Shown here one piece after another: positions 53,645 to 62,573 of a stretch of DNA of 64,000 nucleotides (positions within the stretch are counted from its first letter, which is position 1; each line of letters opens with the position of its first letter). The position numbers were made by a program, and so were the translations under genes. Source of the stretch: BPJU01 sp964425225 (GTDB lineage: Bacteria; Planctomycetota; Planctomycetia; Pirellulales; Pirellulaceae); NCBI GenBank assembly GCA_964425225.1, contig CAYRMD010000002.1, forward strand, positions 54,610-118,609, given 5' to 3'. The notes beneath the pieces were generated by a model. It ran no database searches. It saw only the letters and a list, made by a program, of their open reading frames with translations, and was not told the DNA's origin.

Positions 53645-54721
53645 ATGGAATCCGACTACGCCTTTCGCTGGGTCGGTCGTGGTGCGCAGAGCAACCCACC
53701 GAATCGTTTCGAGGCGATAAGGATTGAGTGGGAGGACACAGAACGGGACGAAGACGTTGGTCAACCGCGGCGTGTTGTCACCGAGTATTACGTGGATCAG
53801 ACTCAGTCGATCATTTCTGAAAACGATAGCCCCGACATACCGTTTCGTTACAGCGTGAATCCGTATCGCGGTTGTGCGCACGGTTGCGCTTACTGCTATG
53901 CGCGACCGACTCACGAGTACTTCGGCTTGAGTGCAGGGTTGGATTTCGAGACCAAGATCTTCGTAAAGCTGCGTGCCCCGGAGCTACTTGAAGCGCGTTT
54001 ATCGGAGCCAGATTGGCTGGGCGAACCGATCATCTTTTGCGGCGTGACGGATTGCTACCAACCCATCGAACGCAAACTTCAGTTGACGCGCCGCTGCCTC
54101 GAGATCGCTTGGAAAGCTCGACAGCCTGTCAGCATAGTAACCAAGAACGCGCTTGTAACTCGCGATATCGACTTGTTAGCAGCCATGGCTGACGAGGATT
54201 TGGTTCACGTGGCGCTGTCGATTACAACACTGGACCAAAGTTTGACGCGCGACTTAGAACCGCGCACCAGCAGCCCTGCGGCGCGCTTGGCGGCAGTGGA
54301 GAAACTATCGGCTGCGAAAATTCCGGTCTCCGTCATGGTATCACCTGTGATCCCTGGATTGAACGACTCTGAGATTCCCGGAATTTTGCGCGAATCGGCT
54401 GCTGCCGGCGCCAGGAGTGCCGGTTATGTCTTGCTGCGTCTTCCATTGACCGTGGCTCCCGTGTTTATGGATTGGCTTGAGCGCTTTCGTCCGCAGCTTC
54501 GCGAGCGTGTGGAAAACCGTATTCGCCAAACACATCAAGGCAAGCTCAATTGCGCCCGATTTGGTGCGCGTATGCGAGGGAGTGGTCCTTTGGCGGAACA
54601 AATCCAACAAGTATTCTCCGTATTTTCTCATAAATACGGCTTGGACAAACCGATGCCGAAACTGGACACCACCAAATTCCGTCCTCCTGTCAAACAGAAC
54701 GGACAAAACTGGCTTTTTTAA
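53645..54721 (+). CDS. Radical SAM protein of PA0069/SPL-like family
   Basis: Cytoplasmic iron-sulfur protein of 358 residues from a family close to the spore photoproduct lyase group. The N-terminal part ends in SISENDSPDIPFRYSVNPYRGCAHGCAYCYARPTHEYFGL: CAHGCAYC is the CxxxCxxC ligand set of the SAM-binding [4Fe-4S] cluster. Other landmarks are IIFCGVTDCYQPIERKLQLTRRCLEIA, VSIVTKNALVTRDIDLLA, TLDQSLTRDLEPRTSSPAARLAAVEKLSAA, VSPVIPGLNDSEIP. The reaction is unknown; family members have been proposed to act on nucleic acids or cofactors. ATG 53645 has GAGGAAA about ten bases upstream. Confidence 0.9.
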   Translation: MESDYAFRWVGRGAQSNPPNRFEAIRIEWEDTERDEDVGQPRRVVTEYYVDQTQSIISENDSPDIPFRYSVNPYRGCAHGCAYCYARPTHEYFGLSAGLDFETKIFVKLRAPELLEARLSEPDWLGEPIIFCGVTDCYQPIERKLQLTRRCLEIAWKARQPVSIVTKNALVTRDIDLLAAMADEDLVHVALSITTLDQSLTRDLEPRTSSPAARLAAVEKLSAAKIPVSVMVSPVIPGLNDSEIPGILRESAAAGARSAGYVLLRLPLTVAPVFMDWLERFRPQLRERVENRIRQTHQGKLNCARFGARMRGSGPLAEQIQQVFSVFSHKYGLDKPMPKLDTTKFRPPVKQNGQNWLF

Positions 54722-54996
54722 GGCGGGTTTTTTGTTCTGCGACTGCGTGGTGCGCACTGGCTGCGGGCAGGCTGCAAACCACGCTAGGCGTGGAAACTCG
54801 CGAAATCCTTTTGAAGCTCCCAATTCCCGCGACACTACTTCCGCTGCACCCAACCTCACCGCGCATTATGGCACCCCAGCGGCTTTGGCTCATTGCCCTA
54901 CTGGCACCGAGAATTTATGCTGCACCGAGCTGTCTACCGAGCAATGGTACGGGACGAACATCGAAACCTGCCTCGAGAACCAATAGGGGACTCGTT

Positions 54997-55578
54997 ATGC
55001 TGCGCGTGGTTTGCGGTGGTGTGTTGGCGGGAGTCGTACTTTTTGCGTGTGGGTTTATCTCTTGGGGTGTACTGCCTTGGCATGAGTTGGCCTTGCAGCA
55101 CACCGACGCGGAACGAGAATTCGTCGACGCCGCACGCCAATATCTTCCACAGGACGGGTGGTACTCGATACCCCAAATATCCATGCGGCGACTTTACTCC
55201 GAGCCGGATGAGAACGAGCGTACCCAAATGATGGAACAATGGCTGACGCACCACAAAGCTGGTCCAATAATCCACATATTCTACCGCCGACAGGGAGCCG
55301 ACCCGATGAGCATGACGATGTATGCCATGGGGCTGGGTGCAGCGGTCTTAAGCGGTCTTTGCGCAGCCGGGATCGTGGCCTGTTGGCCGCCACCCCGACC
55401 AAGATACTGGCGGCGAGTCGCCGCGGTCATCCTAGCCGGTGGCATGGCAGTTTTCATGATCGATCTACCCTACTGGATCTACATGTATTCGCCAACCGAT
55501 TACGTAATATTGATATGCTTGGACCACGTGGTTGGCGCTTTCTTAGTTGCTTTAGTCACAGCAGCCGTCGTGCGATAA
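54997..55578 (+). CDS. Membrane protein of unknown function
   Basis: Unassigned protein of 193 residues. A first helix (VVCGGVLAGVVLFACGFISW) leads to a polar segment (ALQHTDAEREFVDAARQYLPQDGWYSIPQISMRR...MMEQWLTHHKAGPIIHIFYRRQGADPMS), probably outside the membrane, and three more helices (MYAMGLGAAVLSGLCAAGIVAC, VAAVILAGGMAVFMIDLPYWIYMY and YVILICLDHVVGAFLVALVTAAVV). I set ATG 54997 with AGGGGA six bases upstream; the open frame reaches back to 54790 but without plausible sequence. No family is recognised. Confidence 0.65.
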   Translation: MLRVVCGGVLAGVVLFACGFISWGVLPWHELALQHTDAEREFVDAARQYLPQDGWYSIPQISMRRLYSEPDENERTQMMEQWLTHHKAGPIIHIFYRRQGADPMSMTMYAMGLGAAVLSGLCAAGIVACWPPPRPRYWRRVAAVILAGGMAVFMIDLPYWIYMYSPTDYVILICLDHVVGAFLVALVTAAVVR

Positions 55579-55714
55579 AGGGCCGTGGAAGCTTTGCCCG
55601 TCAAGCCTCACTCGACAAACCAAGTTTCCCCAAAAATCCTACTCGACTTTCTTAAACGACCTCCCTCTTTGTGCCCGCAGACCGTAGAATCAACTTCGTG
55701 ACGCAGGAGGAAAG

Positions 55715-58700
55715 GTGAACACCGTGACCCAACATCCGGAACACCTGGAGAAGCCGGCCGTCAGCCAACATCCACGGCGAACCCTACGACGTTACTGGCG
55801 AACGGCACTTTGGTGCGCGTTCGGAATAGCCCTTGTCTGGGCGGTTCCTAACGCACTGGCATGGTGTCTGAGGCGCAATCTGACGGCGCTTGTCGGACCG
55901 TATATACGAGGGTCCCTGCATGCCGGAGCCATACGCTTGGGTTGGTGGCTACCGCTTACTATCGAGGATTTAGAATTCTATGGTGAACAGGAGCCGGTTC
56001 ATCCCGCGGTGCCTCAATCACTGGGCTCAGTGGAACGAATCGTAACGGAATTGACGCTGTGGCGATTGCTTTGGCGACCAACCGACTTGGGAAAAGTACA
56101 CGTTTTCCGGCCCCGTCTGGTGCTGGCTCCTCAGCATAGTTCATGGAATTGGGTGGAGTTTCTGAAGCCGCTTCTGGATCAACCACCGTCGAAACGCCCC
56201 TGGCAATTCAGTTGGGAGAGTCACGATTTGCGACTCGATATCCTCGACCCACAAGGCCACCGGTTGGCTCGTTGTCAAGGAAAACAATTTTATGGTTCAT
56301 GCCGCCGCGACGCACTTTTGTCGGTTCAAACATTCGGCGAAGTAACGGTTGTTGCTTCCGGGAATACGGGAGAACTTCGTTGGCAAATCACGTGGGGGGA
56401 TTTCCAAGGCGGATCAGCCAAGAAAGCGAACCTCGACCTACAGAATGTACCTGCAGAGGTTTTCTGTGCATTACTCGATCCTGGGTCGGCCTATGTTCGC
56501 GCCCACGGAAGCCTTTCTGGGCAGATCGAGGCGCTGGTTGCTGACGCCTGGGAAATCAAGGGGCGGGACCTGCGCTGGCGTGACGGAGGACTTGGGACTT
56601 GGTTCATGGATGCGAGCGAGACGATTCCGATTCGCGATCTGGTTTGCGACGGGCATTTGACTCGAACCGAGGGCGAGCTATCCCTGCGTGTCGACTCGCG
56701 GTGCGAATGGGGAATGCTTTTGTTGTCGATGACGGCACCTCAACCTTGGGAGAGCCACCCATCGCGGTGGTTGGATGTAGTTCAAGCCGATTTTGAGAGC
56801 CGATGGGACGTCGCCACTGTTTTGCCGCATCTTCGCCGAACGTTGAAGCTGCAGGACCAGATTGTGGTCGATTCCGGAGGTATATATCTGCGTGGATCGT
56901 TAGATCCGGAACCCCAACAGCGCCGCTGCCAGATCGAGCTGAGCACCACCGAGTGGACGGCTTGGCATGAACAAAAGCGAATCGTCTGGCCGCGGCCACT
57001 TTCGGTTCGGCTCGCCGTGCTCGGTCGTGGCAACACCTGGAGCCTGGAGCAATTGGACTGTCGCGCCGAATTCGGTGAAGTGTCCTTAGCCACTGTAACA
57101 CCAGACCACGCGGCTGGCCAGTTGCGCATCGATATAAACCTCGATCGCTTGTCGGAACGGTTAGCCGAGTTCTTTACGTGGGACACGCGGTTGCTGGGAC
57201 ATCTAGCCGGGACGATGGAATGGCAATCGCAGCACGAAGGTTTCCAACTGCGAGGAGAGCTCGATGGCCAACGCTGCGCCATACGCAAGGAGGGCCACGA
57301 GCTGTGGGGCGCTCCGTCATGTCGGATTGGCCTAGAAATGGCCGGGAAGCACACGGAAAGCGGTGCGTGGCATTGTACGGCATTGCGATTCGAGACCATT
57401 GCCGGTGCCGATAGACTTTTGGCCGAGCTTCAGCCACCCCTTGTACCGGACAAGTGGCGCGAGGCATGGTGGCGGATTGAAGGACAGTTTGCGGTTCCCG
57501 GATTGGCCCATGCATGGTTGCGCACCTTGGCATCCGGAATTGAGGTCGACGGGGATGCTGTTTTGAAAACGGAACTGCGCGTTGATAAAGAAGGCGTCGA
57601 GTTAAGAAACGGACTTATCGGCGTCCGGCAATTGTTCCTCAGAAGTGGCACCATACAGTTTTCCGATCCCCAACTGGAAGCAGAGCTCCAACGGGCACGG
57701 TGGCACTGGAACTCAAAGGACAACGCGTTAGAGTTACACAACATTAAGCTGAAAACCAGCAGCCTCCAAACGAAAAGCTCGCTCGTTCATTGGCGTCGTC
57801 CCGCTATGAACGCTCGAGAGCTGTTCGGGTTCTTCGAACAGCTCGAAGGCGATTTTGCAGTGGACGCTGATCTTATGCGGCTTAGCGAGTCGTTCAAATT
57901 TTCAAATGAGCCGATTGCTCAAATCCGAGGCGAGCTCGCTGCCCAGATTACGTTTGAGCGACAGATTCAGTGCCGGGGAACAATTCATCAGTTCTTCGCC
58001 GAGTCGTTCGCGTCTGCTCAGGAATCTCCTGTAGGGACGTTAGAACAACGTTATTCGAACGGAAAGCTCACCTGGTTGGAGCCTCAGGTACAGTGGCACT
58101 TCGTGGTAAAGCCTCATTCGTCCGGGCAATGGAATCTCGAAGAGATTCACTGCCGCGGAACTGGTTGGAGTCTAACCGCCGCCGGAACTCTAACTGGGCA
58201 TGACGCTATTCGTTGGCAGCTCGGGGGAAATCTGACCTATGATTGGCAACAGCTAACCGTTGCCGAACCTCTGCGCACTACGTATGGCGTTGTGGTGGAA
58301 GGCAGTCGCGTCGACTCGTTTCTTGTTGAAGGCGCTTTCGGCACTGCGGACCAGGCAGCGCCGAATGCCACATCATATAGTCGTGGAGAACTGGCGCTTG
58401 GCTGGTCTCGTATGGAAGCCGCCGGCATGGTATTCGGACCGGGTGTTACCCAATGGCGATGGGAACCGGGCAATATAGCAGTCGTGGCACGCCGCATTCC
58501 GGTCAACGACGGGTTCCTCGCGCTCGATGCGCGGGTGACCTGGTCAGACGGACAACCGATTTTGTCGATCCAGCCCGGCAAACTATTAGAAGGTGTGTCG
58601 ATCACACCGCAGATGTGCCGTACGTGGCTAAAGTATGTGCATCCAATCGTAGCGGAAGCAACGCAGGCCGAAGGTCGGCTCGGTATAGAACTCCGCCAAG

Positions 58701-59236
58701 CAGTGATTCCACTGACAAACGTTCACGACACACAAGCCGAAGGAGCACTCCTACTCGAAAAGGGAAGCGTCGGACCGGGGCCGCTTACTCAACTGGTCGT
58801 CGGCGGACTGGAGCGGATCGCGGCCATTGCCGATCGGCGCCTTCCGCGGTTGCACGCCTTAGCCACCCGAACTTGGATCGAGATTCCGCCACAAGTTGTT
58901 CCATTTCTGGTGCACGATGCACGCGTGTTTCACAGGCATTTAGAGATGCTCGTCGGCCAGGTACAACTCACCAGCCAGGGAAGCGTCGGCTGGGATGAAT
59001 CGCTCGACCTAGACCTTCAACTTCGACTACCGGAGCGCTGGTTTGTAGACCGTCCGCTTCTCGGTAAGTTGCGGGGGCAGACGGTACAGATTCCACTTCG
59101 TGGTACATTGCGTAGACCCGAAATCGACGAGCAATTCTTTCTTGAGTTGGCTCGGATCGTGTTGGGTGATGGTACCGGAGGTTTGTTACCCGACGGCCTT
59201 CTTCAGGGTCTAGAACGATTGTTTAGGAACCGCTGA
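55715..59236 (+). CDS. Large AsmA/DUF3971-like inner-membrane-anchored protein
   Basis: A 1173-residue protein with one N-terminal transmembrane helix (TALWCAFGIALVWAVPNALAW, about 31-51) and a very long, almost entirely beta-rich periplasmic part. The early stretch LTALVGPYIRGSLHAGAIRLGWWLPLTIEDLEFYG and VFRPRLVLAPQHSSWNWVEFLKPLL are in the style of AsmA, YhdP and TamB proteins, as is the C-terminal section GVSITPQMCRTWLKYVHPIVAEATQAEGRLGIELRQAVIPL...GPLTQLVVGGL with LDLDLQLRLPERWFVD. These proteins are thought to bridge inner and outer membranes for lipid transport; the assignment here rests on overall architecture. GTG 55715 has AGGAGG four bases upstream. It overlaps the convergent exonuclease gene by 14 bases. 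Confidence 0.75.
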   Translation: MNTVTQHPEHLEKPAVSQHPRRTLRRYWRTALWCAFGIALVWAVPNALAWCLRRNLTALVGPYIRGSLHAGAIRLGWWLPLTIEDLEFYGEQEPVHPAVPQSLGSVERIVTELTLWRLLWRPTDLGKVHVFRPRLVLAPQHSSWNWVEFLKPLLDQPPSKRPWQFSWESHDLRLDILDPQGHRLARCQGKQFYGSCRRDALLSVQTFGEVTVVASGNTGELRWQITWGDFQGGSAKKANLDLQNVPAEVFCALLDPGSAYVRAHGSLSGQIEALVADAWEIKGRDLRWRDGGLGTWFMDASETIPIRDLVCDGHLTRTEGELSLRVDSRCEWGMLLLSMTAPQPWESHPSRWLDVVQADFESRWDVATVLPHLRRTLKLQDQIVVDSGGIYLRGSLDPEPQQRRCQIELSTTEWTAWHEQKRIVWPRPLSVRLAVLGRGNTWSLEQLDCRAEFGEVSLATVTPDHAAGQLRIDINLDRLSERLAEFFTWDTRLLGHLAGTMEWQSQHEGFQLRGELDGQRCAIRKEGHELWGAPSCRIGLEMAGKHTESGAWHCTALRFETIAGADRLLAELQPPLVPDKWREAWWRIEGQFAVPGLAHAWLRTLASGIEVDGDAVLKTELRVDKEGVELRNGLIGVRQLFLRSGTIQFSDPQLEAELQRARWHWNSKDNALELHNIKLKTSSLQTKSSLVHWRRPAMNARELFGFFEQLEGDFAVDADLMRLSESFKFSNEPIAQIRGELAAQITFERQIQCRGTIHQFFAESFASAQESPVGTLEQRYSNGKLTWLEPQVQWHFVVKPHSSGQWNLEEIHCRGTGWSLTAAGTLTGHDAIRWQLGGNLTYDWQQLTVAEPLRTTYGVVVEGSRVDSFLVEGAFGTADQAAPNATSYSRGELALGWSRMEAAGMVFGPGVTQWRWEPGNIAVVARRIPVNDGFLALDARVTWSDGQPILSIQPGKLLEGVSITPQMCRTWLKYVHPIVAEATQAEGRLGIELRQAVIPLTNVHDTQAEGALLLEKGSVGPGPLTQLVVGGLERIAAIADRRLPRLHALATRTWIEIPPQVVPFLVHDARVFHRHLEMLVGQVQLTSQGSVGWDESLDLDLQLRLPERWFVDRPLLGKLRGQTVQIPLRGTLRRPEIDEQFFLELARIVLGDGTGGLLPDGLLQGLERLFRNR

Positions 59237-60122
59237 CGAGCGACTCGGCTGGCACATTGGGACCGCTTATCGGCGCTTCGGCGTCCACCCACGGATTAGG
59301 CCAATCACCCCAGTTATCTAAGTATCGGCGATAAGCCGGAACGCGACCCGCCTGTTCTTCCAGCCAATTCTTTACCGCGACGACTCGTTCCTGTTCCTCG
59401 TCTAGTGTCAGGCGGCCAAGCAAGACTTGTATGCGCAAGAATACGAAATACGTGTCCAACACATCACACCGGCAGTAGTCGCTGACTTCCTCCAAACGGG
59501 CAGAATCGATGAGGTCCTGCACCATGTAGCCTTGCACCTCCATTTTGCCCGGTTTTCCCAATAGATGGGCAGCCAAATTTAGTCCGCCAGCAAACCGCAC
59601 GGCTCCGAAATTGGTCAACAGATCGTGCAAGTCCAGGTGCGCTTCGGTGTTATAACGGGATCGCGGACTGTCCAAGCCGCGTTGGCTAAACCAAAGTGCG
59701 GCGGGTATTCCGTAGCGATAGGCGGCCAATTCCATTAGCGGCATATCAAATGCCCGGCCATTGAAACTGACCCACGTTGGCCGATCGTACCTCTCCCAAC
59801 CGCGCCAGAAATTGCGTGTCATGACGTGCGGTCGGTGATGCGGTTCGTCCAACGATACCACGTCTAACAACCGAAAGTCTGCTGTGACCTTAGCAATCGC
59901 TACGGCTACGGGAACCTGATAGGTGTAGGGAATAAATTCGTGATCGTATTTGGCCAACAATTCTTCCCGGTAGCGTTGTACAGCTTGTCGCGGTTCAAGC
60001 GGTTCCCCCGGGTATCTAAGTCTTGCGATTAGGTTACCATCGGCCGCACTTTCCACATCAAATACCAAATACCGGACGCGTTCCTTCGAGTTCTCCACAA
60101 CGTGCGTTCCTTCTAGTATCAT
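59223..60122 (-). CDS. Predicted 3'-5' exonuclease, PolB-like (PF10108)
   Basis: DnaQ-fold exonuclease of 299 residues. Exo I is YLVFDVESAADGNLI with D and E; the Exo II region is RPTWVSFNGRAFDMPLMELAAYRYGI, and Exo III includes SDYCRCDVLDTYFVFLRIQVLLGRL with the last Asp. FGAVRFAGGLNLAAHLLGKPGK in between is typical of the DNA_pol_B_exo2 family. The role is probably DNA repair or processing. Its 3' end overlaps that of the AsmA-like gene by 14 bases. Start ATG 60122 looks right, since the protein begins with a leader of about 17 residues; the peptidase T gene is divergent from it. Confidence 0.88.
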   Translation of the reverse strand: MILEGTHVVENSKERVRYLVFDVESAADGNLIARLRYPGEPLEPRQAVQRYREELLAKYDHEFIPYTYQVPVAVAIAKVTADFRLLDVVSLDEPHHRPHVMTRNFWRGWERYDRPTWVSFNGRAFDMPLMELAAYRYGIPAALWFSQRGLDSPRSRYNTEAHLDLHDLLTNFGAVRFAGGLNLAAHLLGKPGKMEVQGYMVQDLIDSARLEEVSDYCRCDVLDTYFVFLRIQVLLGRLTLDEEQERVVAVKNWLEEQAGRVPAYRRYLDNWGDWPNPWVDAEAPISGPNVPAESLVSGS

Positions 60123-60156
60123 GCTCCCGTCTGACCTTCCTTAGCCCTTTCACATT

Positions 60157-61434
60157 ATGGCATTGGAAATGGCGATGGGGAATCCAGAGCGGCTGCTAGA
60201 ACGTTTTCTACGCTACGTGCGCATCGACACGACAGCATGCGAGTCGGCGTCGACGTACCCTAGTTCTCCCGGGCAGTGGGAATTAGGAAGCATGCTCGTC
60301 GAAGAGCTGCGTCGTGCCGGGATCCAGCAAGTAGAACAGACAGAACATGGCTTGATCTATGCCACCATTCCTCCTACGACGGGCGTGGCTAGTGCCACCG
60401 TGGCCTTGTTAGCGCACCTAGATACGTCGCCCGAAACCACGGGGCGCGACGTTCACCCTCAGATAATCCGCAATTATCCCGGTGGTGATATCCGTTTACC
60501 CCATGCCGAGGACACTTGGATTCGGGTAGCCGAGAATCCGGAATTGGAGCAACTACGTGGCTGCACGCTCATTACCACGGATGGTCGAACACTCCTCGGC
60601 GCTGACGACAAAGCGGGTGTGGCCGTGATCATGGAAGTGGTGCAACGTTTGAGTGAAGAACCGTTTCGCCGACACGGACCGGTGAAGGTGTTGTTTACTT
60701 GCGACGAAGAAATTGGACGCGGGGTGGAATACGTCGATCTAGAAAAGCTCGGAGCTCATGTGGCCTATACACTAGACGGGCATGGTTCCAACGAAGTGGA
60801 TGTGGAAACATTCTCGGCCGACCTGGCTGTGATCCGGTTTCAAGGCCGAAATATTCATCCATCGATCGCAAAAGGGCGAATGGTCAACGCTGTACGGGCA
60901 GTAGGGCGATTCATCGACCGCATGCCCAAGACGATCTTGGCCCCCGAAACTAGCGAAGATCGCCAAGGCTTTTTACATCCTTATCAGGTACAGGGAGGCG
61001 TGGGGCTGGCGGTCTTGCGTGTATTGCTTCGCGACTTTGAGACGTCGCGGCTGGCAGACTATGCCGGCTGGCTGCGGACCACAGCAGCCGAAGTTCAGGC
61101 AGAGTTCCCCGGATTGTGGATTGAGCTCCAGATCCAACGCCAGTATCGAAATCTACGAGATGGGTTACAGCGCGAGCCGCGCGCCGTGCAATTGGCTTTG
61201 GAAGCGCATCGCCTCCTGGGGCGTCAACCTCGCCAGACCCAGGTGCGCGGTGGCACCGACGGTGCTCTGCTGACTGAACGGGGTCTGCCAACCCCAAATC
61301 TCTCATGCGGGCAGCACAATCCACATTCGCCTTTGGAATGGACGTGCCTCGAAGAAATGGAGCAGGCTGTACACGTCGTTTTGACTCTGCTGGAACTATG
61401 GAGCCAGCATCCCCCACGGCCCTACGGCCAATGA
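60157..61434 (+). CDS. pepT: Peptidase T (tripeptide aminopeptidase, M20B)
   Basis: Di-zinc aminopeptidase releasing the N-terminal residue of tripeptides, 425 residues, cytoplasmic. Signatures are LERFLRYVRIDTTA, VALLAHLDTSPETTG (first zinc histidine and aspartate, about 87-89), TLLGADDKAGVAVIMEV (bridging aspartate), VLFTCDEEIGRGVEYVDL (catalytic and zinc glutamates), YTLDGHGSNEVDVETFSA, RNIHPSIAKGRMVNA and RGGTDGALLTERGLPTPNLSCGQHNPHSPLEW. ATG 60157 is taken; ATG 60166 and 60172 (MGNPERLLERF) are also possible. It starts 34 bases from the divergent exonuclease gene. Confidence 0.93.
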   Translation: MALEMAMGNPERLLERFLRYVRIDTTACESASTYPSSPGQWELGSMLVEELRRAGIQQVEQTEHGLIYATIPPTTGVASATVALLAHLDTSPETTGRDVHPQIIRNYPGGDIRLPHAEDTWIRVAENPELEQLRGCTLITTDGRTLLGADDKAGVAVIMEVVQRLSEEPFRRHGPVKVLFTCDEEIGRGVEYVDLEKLGAHVAYTLDGHGSNEVDVETFSADLAVIRFQGRNIHPSIAKGRMVNAVRAVGRFIDRMPKTILAPETSEDRQGFLHPYQVQGGVGLAVLRVLLRDFETSRLADYAGWLRTTAAEVQAEFPGLWIELQIQRQYRNLRDGLQREPRAVQLALEAHRLLGRQPRQTQVRGGTDGALLTERGLPTPNLSCGQHNPHSPLEWTCLEEMEQAVHVVLTLLELWSQHPPRPYGQ

Positions 61435-61610
61435 GCGCTTCTTGAAGGTCAAGTTATTCTAGGTTTCATCACAAAAAAACCAATGCGTGCGATCTCAATA
61501 GCGTGGTCCTAAGCGCCTCATCCAGGCTTTTTGCCAGAAAAGGGCGTTTTCACGGCGTTGGAACGAGCCAGCAAGCACTCAACGCGAGAGATCCATGATT
61601 TCCTGCCGTT

Positions 61611-62573
61611 TTACGCTGCCTGGCGAGCTTGCCATGCATGCGGTTGCTCGTCTTTTTTAATCGGTGATGGGTTCGTGGTCGTACCATACCGCTGGCTGGT
61701 TACCTCCGCGCTTGTGGACCGAGCATGTGGCACCCGACCATGTGAGTTTGCAAGTCGGGTATCCCAAAACCCCAGCCAGCTTTCCCATAAACCACGCGCA
61801 AACTGACGTGCGGATCGGCTTTGACCGAACAGATCACCGATTAAGAACCATTGGCCCATTAAAGCGCGCCACGTCGGTGCCGGTGCATAGCGCCAATAGA
61901 GTCGTGCTAGGTAGCGAACCGACGACGGGGAGCAACCGGTTCGTTCATCACAGGGACCAACCAACCGACAGGAAGGAGCTGTGACCGATTGCCATCCATC
62001 GCGCCGCCAACGTAGAGCCAAATCGACATCGGCCGCCGGGCCAAGCCATTCGTCATAACCTCCCGAATGGAGCAAAGCGGCTCGGCGCAAAAAAGCCGCC
62101 GAAAGCATCGGTCCGATCGGTGCTGCACCTACCGGGTCCCATCGGCTGACGGGCAACCCACAGGCTACCATCCGGCGACGGGACCATGCGTCGATTTGAA
62201 CCCCTGCTGAGAAAATCAGATGCTGTTTTTCCCGGGCAAGCACTAATGGCACAACAGTCGCCACTCGCTCATCGCCAAAATATGGCAACGCCTGCTCAAC
62301 CCAGCCCTCTATAGCTTCATAGCCACAGTGAAGGATATGGATAAACGGGGCGGTGGTTGCTTGCCATCCAGCGTTGATCAGCGCGACTTCATTTTTTGCC
62401 CGCACGTGCAAGAATCGCACCTCGCCCTCTAACTGCCAGGGGTCGTCGTAAGGCTCGCTATGAATGACCCAAACTTCGCAATCGTCAGGCCGATTCGACA
62501 GTACTGAAACTAACGTATCCTCGAACCTCGGATCGGCCTTCCACCACGGAACCAAGATGGCGAGCTGTGCCAC
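61611..62573 (-). CDS. Family 2-type glycosyltransferase
   Basis: GT-A-fold glycosyltransferase-like protein of 320 residues, cytoplasmic or peripheral. AILVPWWKADPRFEDTLVSVLSNRPDDCEVWVIHSEPYDDPW is the start of the fold; LHVRAKNEVALINAGWQATTAPFIHILHCGYEAIEGWVEQALPYFGD occupies the place of the usual DxD region, which is not clearly seen. Then come GPMLSAAFLRRAALLHSGGYDEWLGPAADVDLALRWRRDGW, a good match for the GT2 acceptor motif. The substrate is unknown. The start is GTG 62573, with no strong ribosome site. It is convergent with pepT, 176 bases away. Confidence 0.75.
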   Translation of the reverse strand: MAQLAILVPWWKADPRFEDTLVSVLSNRPDDCEVWVIHSEPYDDPWQLEGEVRFLHVRAKNEVALINAGWQATTAPFIHILHCGYEAIEGWVEQALPYFGDERVATVVPLVLAREKQHLIFSAGVQIDAWSRRRMVACGLPVSRWDPVGAAPIGPMLSAAFLRRAALLHSGGYDEWLGPAADVDLALRWRRDGWQSVTAPSCRLVGPCDERTGCSPSSVRYLARLYWRYAPAPTWRALMGQWFLIGDLFGQSRSARQFARGLWESWLGFWDTRLANSHGRVPHARSTSAEVTSQRYGTTTNPSPIKKDEQPHAWQARQAA

